This document shows positions 1-9,318 of a DNA stretch of 64,000 nucleotides, piece after piece; positions within the stretch are counted from its first letter, which is position 1; each line of letters begins with the position of its first letter. The notes beneath the pieces are model-generated. The model searched no databases. It was not told the DNA's origin and worked only from the letters and a program-made list of their open reading frames with translations. Source of the DNA: Candidatus Vondammii sp. HM_W22 (lineage in GTDB: Bacteria; Pseudomonadota; Gammaproteobacteria; Chromatiales; Chromatiaceae); the NCBI RefSeq assembly GCF_022530855.2, contig NZ_CP099567.1, positions 558,001-622,000 on the forward strand, written 5' to 3'. Both the position numbers and the translations under genes were made by a program.

Positions 1-1356
1 CTGGGCCTCGAGAAAGCCTGGTATCGGGTCATCTCCGGGAAATGCCATGCCTAGTGGATCGACACGGAAGGTACGGATAATACTCGGATAGAGGCTCTTG
101 AAGTCGAGCACCAGCACATTCTCGTAAAGCCCCGGTTGAGACTCCATGACATAGCCACCGGGGCTGGAGATCGTGTGCTGAATGGCGCCAATATCATAGG
201 CCCCGGCCCGATGCAGCTGAGGGAGATAGAGGTTATCAAAGGCCGCCACTGACCCACCCTGGCGCCCCAAGGGAAGTCCTGTCATCAGACTGCGTTGGGT
301 AATGAAGTTGACCAGATCGGTCTTTTTAAAGATCGCCTCTACCAGGCGGCAATCCTCCAGGTTGTAGGCTGCCAGCGCCGGCCGGTCTTCCCGGAACAGT
401 CGACGGATCTTTGCAATCTTGTCCTCTGTGCTGGCAATCAGTTTTGTGCGCCCAAGTAGTTCACTGGCCACATTGCCCAAGGCAAAACTGCTGAAAGACC
501 AGAAGGCACTTTTCAAATTGTCGATGCCATCCAGGGCAACCCGTCCGGGGATACTGGCGCCCCGTAACTGTCCCTGCTGTTTCGGTTGCAGGATAGCGGC
601 AATCTCGCTACCTCGTCCCAGCGTGAAGGGGATGCGGTGGTGGCGGCAGCGCCGTTCCAGATAGTCGAGATCGAAATTAATCAGGTTCCACTCAAGAATC
701 AGATCGGGATCGAGCTGCTGGAATCGACCGAGAAAGCCCCGGAGCAGATCAGCCTCATTTCTGAACCAGTACAGGGGGAGCGTGCTCTGCCACTCCTCAG
801 CCTCTCCCTGCATCAATATCTCTTCATGCCCGCGACCGCAGAGGGCGATAGATAGAATTTCACCATTCATGCCATCTGTCTCGATGTCGAGACTCAGATA
901 ACTGAACTCCGGTCGGTAGTCACCGGGTTTGATACCGGGCGCTGTCAATTCCTGAAAACCCGATTTCACCCGGGACTCACCACTGATCGTCATAGGTGCG
1001 GTGATGAAACGCTCCATCAGGTAGCGGTCGGATGATTTGATATCCGACTCTAGCAGCAGAACTCCCTGGTTGGCTGCTCTTTCACGCGTCGATTGCAACT
1101 CTTTCTGCTGATTGAAATAGAGGCCGTCAATCGGTTCCCCTGCCAGATTTCTCAATGCCAGATGCTTGCGTTCGAACTGCAATCCTGCGGCTTCCAGATC
1201 ATCTTCTTCAGCGATAAAGCAGACAGCTTTCTGGTTTGGAATAACCAAACGCAATGGACTATCCGGAGTGCAGGCCCAGAAAGTCAGTTCGATGCCGTTT
1301 GGGCCATCTCTCCAGTGTCGGGTGAGTAAAAAAGCCGGGTGTGACTTCAACTGCAT
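1..1356 (-). CDS. polB: DNA polymerase II (family B), N-terminal 452 codons, runs off left edge
   Basis: Family B repair and translesion DNA polymerase. The visible part carries the 3'-5' exonuclease domain: Exo I SLDIETDG near residue 157, Exo II WNLINFDLDYLE near 225, Exo III YNLEDCRL near 335. The start of the polymerase domain follows, with motif A LDFKSLYPS near 420. The N-terminus (LLTRHWRDGPNG, then RYLMERFI) matches the E. coli PolB pattern. The start chosen is the ATG at 1356, since it precedes the conserved N-terminal block by only a few residues. The upstream permease gene ends 8 bases before it, so polB is probably the last gene of a ybbA-permease-polB run. The palm motif C and thumb lie outside the window. 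The frame is open throughout what is visible. Confidence 0.93.
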   Translation of the reverse strand, partial: MQLKSHPAFLLTRHWRDGPNGIELTFWACTPDSPLRLVIPNQKAVCFIAEEDDLEAAGLQFERKHLALRNLAGEPIDGLYFNQQKELQSTRERAANQGVLLLESDIKSSDRYLMERFITAPMTISGESRVKSGFQELTAPGIKPGDYRPEFSYLSLDIETDGMNGEILSIALCGRGHEEILMQGEAEEWQSTLPLYWFRNEADLLRGFLGRFQQLDPDLILEWNLINFDLDYLERRCRHHRIPFTLGRGSEIAAILQPKQQGQLRGASIPGRVALDGIDNLKSAFWSFSSFALGNVASELLGRTKLIASTEDKIAKIRRLFREDRPALAAYNLEDCRLVEAIFKKTDLVNFITQRSLMTGLPLGRQGGSVAAFDNLYLPQLHRAGAYDIGAIQHTISSPGGYVMESQPGLYENVLVLDFKSLYPSIIRTFRVDPLGMAFPGDDPIPGFLEAQ

Positions 1357-1363
1357 GGGAGGG

Positions 1364-3852
1364 TCAATTTCCCCGTAAAGTTTGCAGCGGCGGCTGAACG
1401 GTCAGCGGGTAACTGGCCAGGAGACCGGCAGTCCCGATACCGGCGCCGCTGGCGAAGACCCCAACAATCCAGAGCCAGGGGTTGAGGTGAAAATCAAACC
1501 CGAACACCTCGGTTGCCAGTAACCAGCCTGTCAGACTGGCGCAGCTGCTTGCCAGGAGGCCTGCCAGCACACCCAGGGTGAAAAACTCCACCCATATTGC
1601 CGCCAGCAGTTCACGCTGTTGCATTCCCAGGGTACGAAGTATCGCAGACTCTTGCCGCCGGTGTTCCCGGTTGGCCTGAATTCCTGCGTAAAGCATTAAC
1701 AGACCGGCACCCAGGGTAAAAAAAAACATACTCCACAGCCTGGGAACCATGGGCTATGCTCTCCCTGATCTGTTGCATAATGGCGCTAACATCGATGGTG
1801 GTAACCGATGGAAACTGCCGGACCAGATCTGAAAGCAGCTTTTCCCGTCCGGGGGGGAGAAAGAAGCTGGTGATGTAACTGGTTGGGTACTGTTTCAGCA
1901 TCCCCGGGGTGCCAATGATAAAGAAATTGGGTTTGAATGAGTCCCATTTGACACTACGCAGATTGGTTACCTTGCCCTCAATTGCCGATCCGGCCAGATT
2001 GAAGGTGATCTTATCATCCAATTGAATACCCAGTGTGCTCGCCAGCTCATGCTCTACGGAGAAGATGGCGGCATCACGTTGATCTTTCTGCCACCAACGT
2101 CCGCTGACAATGCGGTTATCAGACTGCATCTGCATTGCTGAGGAGAGGTTGAATTCTCTGGATACCAGCCGCTGTGCCCGGTCCTCTTTATAGTCTTTGG
2201 CAGAAATTTTCCTGTCGTTGATATGGGTAAGCCGGGCGCGCAGCATAGGATAGATATGGCTTTCTGATATGCCTGTGTCGGCCAGAAAACGACTCAGGGC
2301 TGTACGCTCTTCAGACTGGATATTGATCAGAAACTGATTTGGCGTATCGGCTGGAATGGTTCGTTGCCATGCGGTCAGCAGGTCAAGACGCACGATGGCC
2401 AATAGCAGAATAGCCAGTATTCCCAGACCGAATCCGGTTAGTTGGAGGGCGGTCATCCCCGGATTTCGTGCCAACCCGGCGAGGCCATAGCACCAAATAG
2501 CTCCACCCCGGTGACGCAGGGGCGACAGTAGCCGGACTAGCGCCCAGGCAGTCAGCAACAGCAGTCCGGTGGCAAGCAGTGTGCCAAGCAGCACCAGGGT
2601 TGCCAAGGTGAGATCTCCCGCCTGCCAGAACATCAGCAGGGCGATCGCCCCAAGGCTACTCAAGCCGGACAGCCAGGCGCCTGGGGGTGGGGCACCGAGA
2701 TCCCGTCTGAGCACCCTTAACGGCGGGACTGCGCCTAGCCGAGTGGCTGGTGGGAGGGTGAAACCGATGAGGGTGATCAGGCCGGTACCCAGGCATATAG
2801 CAATTGGTTCCAGTGCCGGGGGTGGGGAGTCCACCGGGGAACCAGCTACCCAGCAGGTCAGCCAGTAGAAACTGTCCAAAATAACCGATCATGGTTCCCG
2901 CCAGGCTGGCCAGGGTGCCGAGGAGAAACAATCTTAACATCAGCACGCTAAGAATCAGATGGCTGCTGGCCCCGAGGCAGCGCATGATGGCGCTGGTATC
3001 TGACTGGCGCTGAACAAAACGGCGGGTCGATAAGGCCACTGTGGCGCCGGCCACCAGCACGGCTGCAAGTGCTGCCAATCCGAGGAAGCGGCCTGCAAGG
3101 TCCAGTGCATTACGCATTGCCGGCCGGGTATTGCTCATGTGCTGTAATCGGACACCTTGTGGCAGTTTGCCACTACTCCATTCAATGAACTGCTCGATGC
3201 CATTGCGTGAGCCTGCAATCAGTAGATGGTGCCGTACCCGGCTGGCTGCGGTGACCAATCCTGTTGAAGGGATGTCATCGAGGTGCATCAGCAGTTTCGG
3301 ACCAAGTCGTAAAAAACTGCTGCCTTCGCCGGAGTCACGACTGAGGATTTTGTCTATCCTGAATTTTCGTTCGCCAAGGGAGACCATCTCGCCGGGTGTC
3401 ACTCCAAGACTGGTCAACAGACGTGCTTCGGCCCAGACCTCCCCCGGCTGTGGTGTCTGTTTTATGGTCAGCTCTTTTGCCCCGAGAGTGGGGTGAATTC
3501 GCAGCTCTCCACGCAGCGGGTAGTTGGCGCTGACGGCTTTTACTTCTACCAGCTGGGTCTGTTCACCCTGCATTACTACGCTGGGGAAGCTGAGCGTTTT
3601 GGCGCTTTCCAGGCCAAAACCGGTGGCCTGTTCAGGGAACATTGCTGGGATCGGATTGCTGCTGGAAAGCACCAGATCTGCAGCGAGAATCTCAGCGGCC
3701 TGGAGTGTCATAGTCCGGTCAACCCGGTCGGTAAAGAAACCGACTGCGGTAACGGCGGCAACGGCGACTACCAGGGCCAGCACCAGCAGACGTAACTCTC
3801 CGCTGCGCCAGTCACGGCGAAGAAAGCGGAATGCCAGGAGCAGTGCCTTCAT
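1364..3852 (-). pseudogene. FtsX-type ABC transporter permease (YbbP-like), two frameshifts
   Basis: Large inner-membrane permease that pairs with the neighbouring ATPase, in the family of lipid or lipoprotein exporters. Three overlapping minus-strand frames give one protein of about 830 residues, close to the family's usual 800: N-terminal TM and periplasmic part (3852 to about 2825), middle FtsX domain (about 2830-1730) and C-terminal FtsX domain (about 1725-1364). The first break is in a C/G-rich run at about 2817-2832. The second is at a nine-A run at 1718-1726, where the expected VEYVFFFTLGAGLL is split across frames. Both breaks sit in homopolymers, so sequencing error is as likely as true inactivation. 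The start overlaps the ybbA stop by 4 bases (ATGA), which indicates translational coupling. Confidence 0.85.
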
Positions 3853-4538
3853 GCTCCGGACTTCAGGCGGCCCGCTTCCAGCAGAAGCCGGTGGTCACAG
3901 CGAGCCGCAAGACCTTGATCATGAGTGACCAGCAGCAGTGCAGTCCCTGTCTGCTCACGCATTTTAAACAGCAGGTCGATAATGATGTTTCCGGTGATCT
4001 GATCGAGGCTGCCAGTGGGCTCGTCGGCAAACAGTAGTTGAGGTTTGGCGGCAAAAGCACGGGCGATAGCGACACGCTGCTGCTCTCCTCCAGAGAGTTG
4101 CCCGGGGTAGTGATCCAGCCGTTGTGACAGTCCTACTTGGTTCAGGGCATCCGTTGCTTCGGCGGCCGTGTTCGCATGTCCGGAGAGTTCCAGGGGCAAC
4201 ATCACATTCTCCAGTGCTGTCATCCCGGTAAGCAGTTGAAATGACTGAAATACAAAACCAACACGCCCGGCACGCAGGCCGGCACGAGCATCCTCATTCA
4301 TGCCGGTGAGTGAGTGACCAAAGAGATGGATCTCACTGCTGGTGGCATCATCCAGTCCCGCAAGCAATCCAAGCAGAGTCGATTTTCCCGAACCGGATGC
4401 CCCCTGTATCGCCGTTACCTCACCCGGTGCCAGTTGCAGCGTGACGTCTTCCAGGATGGTGAGTCTGCCGTCTGGACCATCCACTTGTTTTCCAAGCTGG
4501 TTGGCCTTCACGGGAGAAGTGATAGAATCAGTTGTCAT
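3849..4538 (-). CDS. ybbA: ABC transporter ATP-binding protein (YbbA/LolD family)
   Basis: ATPase subunit for the adjacent FtsX-type permease. At 229 residues it is the usual length for a LolD/MacB-type ATPase. Walker A is GASGSGKST, the Q-loop is FVFQSFQLL, the ABC signature is LSGGEQQRVAIARAF, Walker B is LLFADEPTGSLD, and the switch histidine lies in LVTHD. The start at 4538 is preferred over an in-frame ATG at 4604 because the conserved domain begins about 15 residues after it and the longer form would overlap the divergent tesA signal peptide. The ATG of this gene and the ATG of tesA share bases (CATG, 4536-4539), so promoters must lie inside the opposite gene. Divergent ybbA/tesA is also the E. 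coli arrangement. Confidence 0.92.
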   Translation of the reverse strand: MTTDSITSPVKANQLGKQVDGPDGRLTILEDVTLQLAPGEVTAIQGASGSGKSTLLGLLAGLDDATSSEIHLFGHSLTGMNEDARAGLRAGRVGFVFQSFQLLTGMTALENVMLPLELSGHANTAAEATDALNQVGLSQRLDHYPGQLSGGEQQRVAIARAFAAKPQLLFADEPTGSLDQITGNIIIDLLFKMREQTGTALLLVTHDQGLAARCDHRLLLEAGRLKSGA

Positions 4539-5163
4539 GAAAAAACTGCTCCTGATATTTCTTATGTTGAGTTCCATCGCCTGCCAGGCCGGTCCACCCG
4601 TCATCCTGGTGTTGGGTGACAGTCTTAGTGCCGCCTATGGTATCGAGCAGGAGGCCGGATGGGTAAGCCTGTTACAGAAACGCTTGGTGGCAAGTCATTA
4701 TCCCCATCGGGTGATCAATGCCAGCATATCAGGTGACACCACGATTGGTGGGCTTAATCGCCTTCCCCGGGCAATTCAACAGCATAAACCTGCCGTTCTG
4801 ATTATTGAACTGGGTGGCAACGATGGCCTGCGCGGCTTCGGTTTTCAGCAGACAAGGCGTAATTTGGAACAGATGGTCAGATTGGGCCTCGACGCTGAAA
4901 GCCGTGTACTGTTACTGGGCATGATGTTACCGCCTAATTTCGGCAAGGTATTTACTGAAAAGTTCCTTGGAATTTACCAGCAGGTATCAACCCGGACGGC
5001 AGTACCACTAGTCCCGTTTTTTCTCGATGGCGTAGCCGATCGACCCGGATGGATGCAGGGCGATAATATTCACCCAAATGGCAATGGACAGCCAGTGATG
5101 CTGGATAATGTCTGGCGTCAGCTTGAGCCTTTATTACCGGGTTATGTCAGCCGTTCCGAGTAG
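4537..5163 (+). CDS. tesA: Multifunctional acyl-CoA thioesterase I / arylesterase, SGNH hydrolase
   Basis: Periplasmic SGNH-family lipase/thioesterase of 208 residues. Block I is LGDSLSAAYG with the nucleophilic serine just after the signal peptide, block III is GGNDGLRG, and block V is DNIHPNG with the catalytic Asp-His pair. The N-terminus MKKLLLIFLMLSSIACQA is a typical Sec signal peptide with cleavage expected after QA. A Cys sits near the cleavage site, but the preceding residues fit a lipobox poorly. A longer in-frame reading (from 4342) would lie inside ybbA and is unlikely. No gene follows closely, so it is probably monocistronic. Confidence 0.93.
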   Translation: MKKLLLIFLMLSSIACQAGPPVILVLGDSLSAAYGIEQEAGWVSLLQKRLVASHYPHRVINASISGDTTIGGLNRLPRAIQQHKPAVLIIELGGNDGLRGFGFQQTRRNLEQMVRLGLDAESRVLLLGMMLPPNFGKVFTEKFLGIYQQVSTRTAVPLVPFFLDGVADRPGWMQGDNIHPNGNGQPVMLDNVWRQLEPLLPGYVSRSE

Positions 5164-5479
5164 TGCTCTTTCACCGGCGATAGTTTGGCCTGCAAAACTG
5201 ACCCTATCTCAATAACTCAAAATAGATCACCTGTGCTTCCACCCAAGGGTTGTTACCGTCATCAGAACGCTTATGTTGAGGATTTGAATGCTTCAAGTAT
5301 ATCATCATGAAGCCAATTAACAGTGAGTGTCTATCCAGAAACGATAGCTATCTCCAAGCTTCTTTCCCTTACCGGTCTCTCCTGTGTTCCTTTGTTTGAC
5401 GGTTTCCAGAGAGACACAGGTTAGGCCGGTGGTTGTCTGTAAGTTATAATCGGCCTTTCCGGAGCCATAGTTGGACTGA
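5164..5479. other. Intergenic stretch between tesA and the DUF2889 gene
   Basis: No coding potential seen. It holds a loose inverted repeat around 5373-5432 (copies of CTCTCCTGTGT and ACACAGG next to ACCGGT/GCCGGT) and, at its right end, a consensus TATAAT that probably serves the next gene. Confidence 0.5.
5421..5450 (+). promoter_or_regulatory. Candidate sigma-70 promoter for the DUF2889 gene
   Basis: Perfect -10 TATAAT at 5445-5450 with a weak -35 (TTAGGC, 5421-5426) 18 bases upstream. The predicted start of transcription is near 5457, about 23 bases before the TTG start codon. Confidence 0.5.
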
Positions 5480-6049
5480 TTGCCTGTGCCTTTACTAGAG
5501 CCTGTTGCACGAAAACACCTTCACACCCGCCGAATTGTCTGTGAAGGCTTTAGCCGAAGCGATGGCCTGTGGGATATCGAAGCGCATCTAACCGATACCA
5601 AGACCTATGGATTTCCCAATCAGGACCGGGGTGGAATTATCGAGGCAGGTGAGCCGGTTCATGATATGAGCTTGAGGGTGACTCTTGACCTGGATTTTAA
5701 CATTCATGATGTGGTGGCGGTTACCGATGATACCCCCTTTAAGGTGTGTAAAGAGACGGCAGCGGGAATGCGGCTGTTGATCGGATTGAAGATCGGTTCG
5801 GGATGGATGCGTGACGTACGTGCCAGGGTAGGGCGAACCCAAGGGTGTACCCATCTGTTGGAGTTATTAGGTCCTTTGGCAACCACTGCTTTCCAGACCA
5901 TGCATAAAGCTTTGGAAGAGCGCGCAAACAATGAAGCCAGCCACTCCAAGCCGGGAATTCTCGACACTTGCTATGCTCTGGCCAGCGATGGTCTTGTTGT
6001 TGAACGGCAGTGGCCGCAGTTTTATACAGGTAAAGACCGGAAATCCTGA
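5480..6049 (+). CDS. DUF2889 domain-containing protein
   Basis: Conserved protein of about 189 residues with no established function. It covers the family nearly end to end: the opening PV.RKHLHTRRI, then GLWDIEAHLTDTKTYGF near residue 30, EPVHDMSLRV near 65, and the C-terminal GCTHLLELLGPLATTAFQT near 125-145. The start is uncertain. TTG at 5480 gives the length shown and GTG at 5486 is two codons in. Neither has a good Shine-Dalgarno, but a consensus -10 box lies 30 bases upstream. It stands alone between tesA and a dead insertion sequence. It has no signal peptide or TM segment, so it is probably cytoplasmic. Confidence 0.85.
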   Translation: MPVPLLEPVARKHLHTRRIVCEGFSRSDGLWDIEAHLTDTKTYGFPNQDRGGIIEAGEPVHDMSLRVTLDLDFNIHDVVAVTDDTPFKVCKETAAGMRLLIGLKIGSGWMRDVRARVGRTQGCTHLLELLGPLATTAFQTMHKALEERANNEASHSKPGILDTCYALASDGLVVERQWPQFYTGKDRKS

Positions 6050-6157
6050 TTAAAGTCGTTTTTCAGCGTGTCAGTTTAATCTGCGATTTGATCTCCCCGC
6101 GCTGAATTTTCCTAAAAGGGTAGAGTTCATTAATGGTGTAGCGGTGTAAAAATTGAG

Positions 6158-7327
6158 GCTCTTCCCCTAAATTAGGGTGGGTAGATTAACGTACCCCCCT
6201 ATTTATGAGAGATAAAGATCTACACGCCCAGATCCTGGGTATCAAGCTCTTGGCAGGTCAGCAGTGTAGAGTTGGCTCTGTCAGAGAGGTAACGGTACAG
6301 GTTGAGCAGGAGGCAGGTGCCAAGCAGTGTTGTTCAACCTGTGGAGCAGGTCTTACCGGGCTATGACTCATGCAAGCGCTGCTGGTGGAACCGGGCTCTG
6401 GGTTTACTGCAATGTTTGAGGCGCTGGTGATCGATTGGTTGAAAGAGGCGTCCATCTCGGCAGTCTCCCGATTGATGGGGCTGAGTTGGAATGCCATTGA
6501 TGGAATTATGCAGCGGGCGGTTAAGCGAGGGCTGGCACGTAGAATAGAGATCAGCCCAACATATATTGGTGTTGATGAGATGGCCCTCAAGAAACGCCAT
6601 GATTATGCAACAGTCTTATCAGACCAGGATGCAGGTACAGTGCTACACGTGGGCAGTGACCGCAAAAAGGCGATGCTCAAAGCATGGTACGAAGGTCTAG
6701 TAGAGGAGCAGCGAGAAGCGATAGAGAGTGTCTCCATGGATATGTGACCAGCCTTTATCAATGCCACACTGAAAAGCCTGCCTAGGGCTGAAGAGAAGAT
6801 TGTCTTTGATAAATTCCATGTCGCCAAGTACCTCGGTGAGGCGGTAGACAAGGCACGCTGTCAAGAGCACAAAGCTCTGAAGACCTTAAAGGCAGCCAGT
6901 ATGACTGGTTCTATAACCCGGAGGATATGACGTGCAGACCGAAATTGCGGTTCAAGGTGCTACGTGAAGCACGCTGAAGACTGCCCGTGCCTGGAGGGAT
7001 CAAAGAGTTTGCCATGTCACTCTCAAGACATGAGCAAGTAAAGGCTGGGAGCGGTGATTGTCATGGGCAGCGGCCTGGAGCCAATCAAGAAAGTGGCAGG
7101 AACAATCAAGGATCATCTGTGGGAAATATTGAACGCTGTTGTTTTGGAAGTGAGTAATGGTCTGGCAGAAAGTCTCAGCAGCCGAATCAAGATGATCAAG
7201 GTGCATAGCAGAGGTTTCCGCAACAAGAAACGGTTTGCCAGTGCAATCTACCTTCACCTTGGAGGGCTGAATCTTTATCCTGAGGGAGTGGTTGATGATA
7301 CTTACCCTCTCCGATTAGGGGAAGAGC
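6158..7327 (+). mobile_element. ISL3-family insertion sequence, degenerate
   Basis: Element of about 1170 bp bounded by imperfect inverted repeats: left end reads GCTCTTCCCCTAAATTAGG from 6159, right end mirrors it as CCGATTAGGGGAAGAGC ending at 7327. The matching core is GCTCTTCCCCTAA. The family's usual 8-base target duplication is not visible, since the flanking octamers differ. The transposase inside is broken, so the copy is dead unless mobilised in trans. Confidence 0.8.
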
Positions 7328-7398
7328 TGATAAACTTATCGCGAGAATTCCCGCTGGGCAGTCAATTGAGATTCACGCTTTCAGGAGAGATGAATTAA
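6205..7398 (+). pseudogene. ISL3-family transposase, several stops and frameshifts
   Basis: Reading begins at ATG 6205 (MRDKDLHAQILGIK, with the zinc-ribbon-like CCSTCGAG) and stops at 6364. It resumes at 6370 in the same frame, with the HTH and the start of the DDE domain (YIGVDEMALKKRHDY), until a TGA at 6745. Further pieces (FDKFHVAKYLGEAVDKAR near 6810) lie in the same frame after that stop. The C-terminal part from 7054 (SSRIKMIKVHSRGFRNKKRF, then HLGGLNLYP) ends past the right inverted repeat at 7398, so the original stop is lost. At least two stops and one frame change make it non-functional. Confidence 0.85.
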
Positions 7399-7518
7399 TG
7401 TGTTTTCACCTGACCCCTAAACCATCGCCAATGGATACCTGCGTCTGTGGTTGATGAATGATGCCGGAGCAGTCAGTTGGAGAGGCTGCGGCATTGGCTG
7501 AAGGTAAAATAACAGAGC

Positions 7519-7538
7519 AGCACTAATAATTTAGTGCT
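7519..7538. promoter_or_regulatory. Perfect 8-bp inverted repeat upstream of birA
   Basis: AGCACTAA, TAAT loop, TTAGTGCT, ending 16 bases before the birA ATG. There is no T-run, so it is not an intrinsic terminator. Its place between promoter region and start codon would suit an operator or a 5' hairpin; no known site is matched. Confidence 0.35.
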
Positions 7539-7554
7539 CTGGTAGACTAGTTGT

Positions 7555-8535
7555 ATGGAGATCCATTACCAAATAGTAAAAATGTTGTCGGATGGCCGCT
7601 TTCACTCAGGAGAAGCGTTGGCTAAAAAATTGGGCATTAGTCGTGCTGCCATCTGGAAGCAGATCAGACATATTCGGGAACAGCTCGACCTGGATCTGTT
7701 TGCGGTGCGGGGTAGGGGATATCGTCTGGCGCAGCCACTGGATCTACTGGACGAAAATCTTATTACCTCCTCAATTCCGCCTAAGTCGCGCCAGCTATTA
7801 TCCAGGCTTGAGATTCACCATCGGATTAAATCCACCAACAGCTATCTTATGGCGCTTGGTGCTGAAGGCGTGGATTCAGGGTGTGTCGCACTGGCTGAAC
7901 AGCAATACTCCGGGCGCGGCCGCAGGGGGCGGCAGTGGATATCGCCCTACGGCAGTAATATCTATATCTCGATATTGTGGCGTTATACTCTGGCTCCTGT
8001 TGAGCTCACTGGCCTAAGTCTTGCTGTGGGCATTGGGGTTATGCGTAGCCTGGAGGCATTGGGCGTCAATGGCGTTGGGCTGAAATGGCCAAATGATTTA
8101 CTTTGTGACGGGCGTAAACTGGCGGGCTTACTTCTTGAAGTGACAGGGGAGCAGACTGGGCCCAGTTGTGTGGTACTGGGTTTGGGGTTGAATACCCTAC
8201 TGACCAAAGCTCAGGGTGCCGATATCGACCAACCCTGGATAGATCTGATTCAGATTCCCGGAGGAGGTGGTATATCAAGGAATGAGTTGGTTGCCGTTTT
8301 ACTGGGTAATCTGCTGGAGGTGATGGCAGGATTTGAACAAGAAGGTTTGGCTCCGTTTACCGCAGAGTGGCAGAGGCACGACCTCTATCACGGCAAAGCC
8401 GTAGTACTGCGGATGGGAACACGGCATATTGAGGGCATCCATTCAGGCATAGACTCTTCAGGGGCGCTCCGGTTAGAGGAAAATGGTGAGATAAAGATCT
8501 ATCATGGCGGCGAAGTTAGTTTACGTCCACTATGA
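7555..8535 (+). CDS. birA: Bifunctional biotin-[acetyl-CoA-carboxylase] ligase / biotin operon repressor
   Basis: 326 residues, the normal length for the two-domain BirA. The N-terminal winged helix (SGEALAKKLGISRAAIWKQ, residues 20-40) binds the biotin operator. The central ligase domain has the adenylate-forming glycine loop GRGRRGRQW near 120 and KWPNDLL near 182. A C-terminal SH3-like domain follows (about 270-326). It biotinylates AccB from biotin and ATP and, as biotinyl-AMP complex, represses biotin synthesis. It begins at ATG 7555 and is followed 12-15 bases later by coaX, an order shared by many gammaproteobacteria. The sequence appears intact. Confidence 0.95.
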   Translation: MEIHYQIVKMLSDGRFHSGEALAKKLGISRAAIWKQIRHIREQLDLDLFAVRGRGYRLAQPLDLLDENLITSSIPPKSRQLLSRLEIHHRIKSTNSYLMALGAEGVDSGCVALAEQQYSGRGRRGRQWISPYGSNIYISILWRYTLAPVELTGLSLAVGIGVMRSLEALGVNGVGLKWPNDLLCDGRKLAGLLLEVTGEQTGPSCVVLGLGLNTLLTKAQGADIDQPWIDLIQIPGGGGISRNELVAVLLGNLLEVMAGFEQEGLAPFTAEWQRHDLYHGKAVVLRMGTRHIEGIHSGIDSSGALRLEENGEIKIYHGGEVSLRPL

Positions 8536-8547
8536 AGGCGCTCTACG

Positions 8548-9318
8548 GTGATGATAGGAGTAAATAGCAACGTCAATGCACTGCTGATCGATATCGGTAA
8601 TACTAGTCTGAAATGGGCCTGGTTGACCGAGGCGGGCTTGTCCCCGGTGGAACGTGTTGCTCACGGGGAGATGGATGGCCGTTTTCCAGACACCTGCTGG
8701 AGTGACCAAACTCCGTCTTCTCAAGTGCTGATTGCTAACGTTGCTAGTTTTGAACTAGAGGAGTTGATTTGTGAGTGGATAAAAAATAAATGGGCCATTG
8801 AACCTGCAGTTGTCAGAGTAACCGCCACGGCATTGGGTGTGACTAACGCTTACAGTGATCCCCGAAAATTAGGTATTGATCGCTGGCTGGCCTTGATTGC
8901 TGTCCACCAGCAGATGAGTGGCGATGTTTGTATCGTGGATTGCGGTACGGCAATTACCATCGATGTGATAGATAATCAGGGAAGGCATCAGGGGGGGCTC
9001 ATTTTACCTGGTTTCAATCTAATGAGGGAGGCGCTTTTGGACAAAACCCGAATTCCCTGGACTGAACTTGCACAACCGGAAGGGTTCCTTGGGAAGGATA
9101 CAGCTGGGTGTATTGCTTCAGCCGCACTGTACTCTGCAGTTACCCTGATAGATCGTGTCGTGGTGGTTACAGCGCAGCAACGGGGAGTGAGGCCTTCACT
9201 GGTGCTTACTGGTAGTGATGCCGGACTACTGTCGGGTGCCCTTGATTCACCTTATGAAGTAATCCCTGATCTTGTGATGAGAGGGTTGGGTTGTTTGGTG
9301 ATGGGGGGGGGGCTATGA
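8548..9318 (+). CDS. coaX: Type III pantothenate kinase
   Basis: First step of coenzyme A synthesis (pantothenate to 4'-phosphopantothenate) by the acetate-kinase-fold enzyme. It has 255-256 residues. The phosphate-binding loop is LLIDIGNTSLKWAW at about residue 12, DRWLALIAVHQQ is near 110, and the second nucleotide motif VDCGTAITIDVID is near 130. GTG 8548 and ATG 8551 are adjacent starts and cannot be separated by eye. The stop overlaps the next gene's ATG (ATGA at 9315-9318). A run of nine G residues just before the stop (9303-9312) reads in frame here. Confidence 0.94.
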   Translation: MMIGVNSNVNALLIDIGNTSLKWAWLTEAGLSPVERVAHGEMDGRFPDTCWSDQTPSSQVLIANVASFELEELICEWIKNKWAIEPAVVRVTATALGVTNAYSDPRKLGIDRWLALIAVHQQMSGDVCIVDCGTAITIDVIDNQGRHQGGLILPGFNLMREALLDKTRIPWTELAQPEGFLGKDTAGCIASAALYSAVTLIDRVVVVTAQQRGVRPSLVLTGSDAGLLSGALDSPYEVIPDLVMRGLGCLVMGGGL

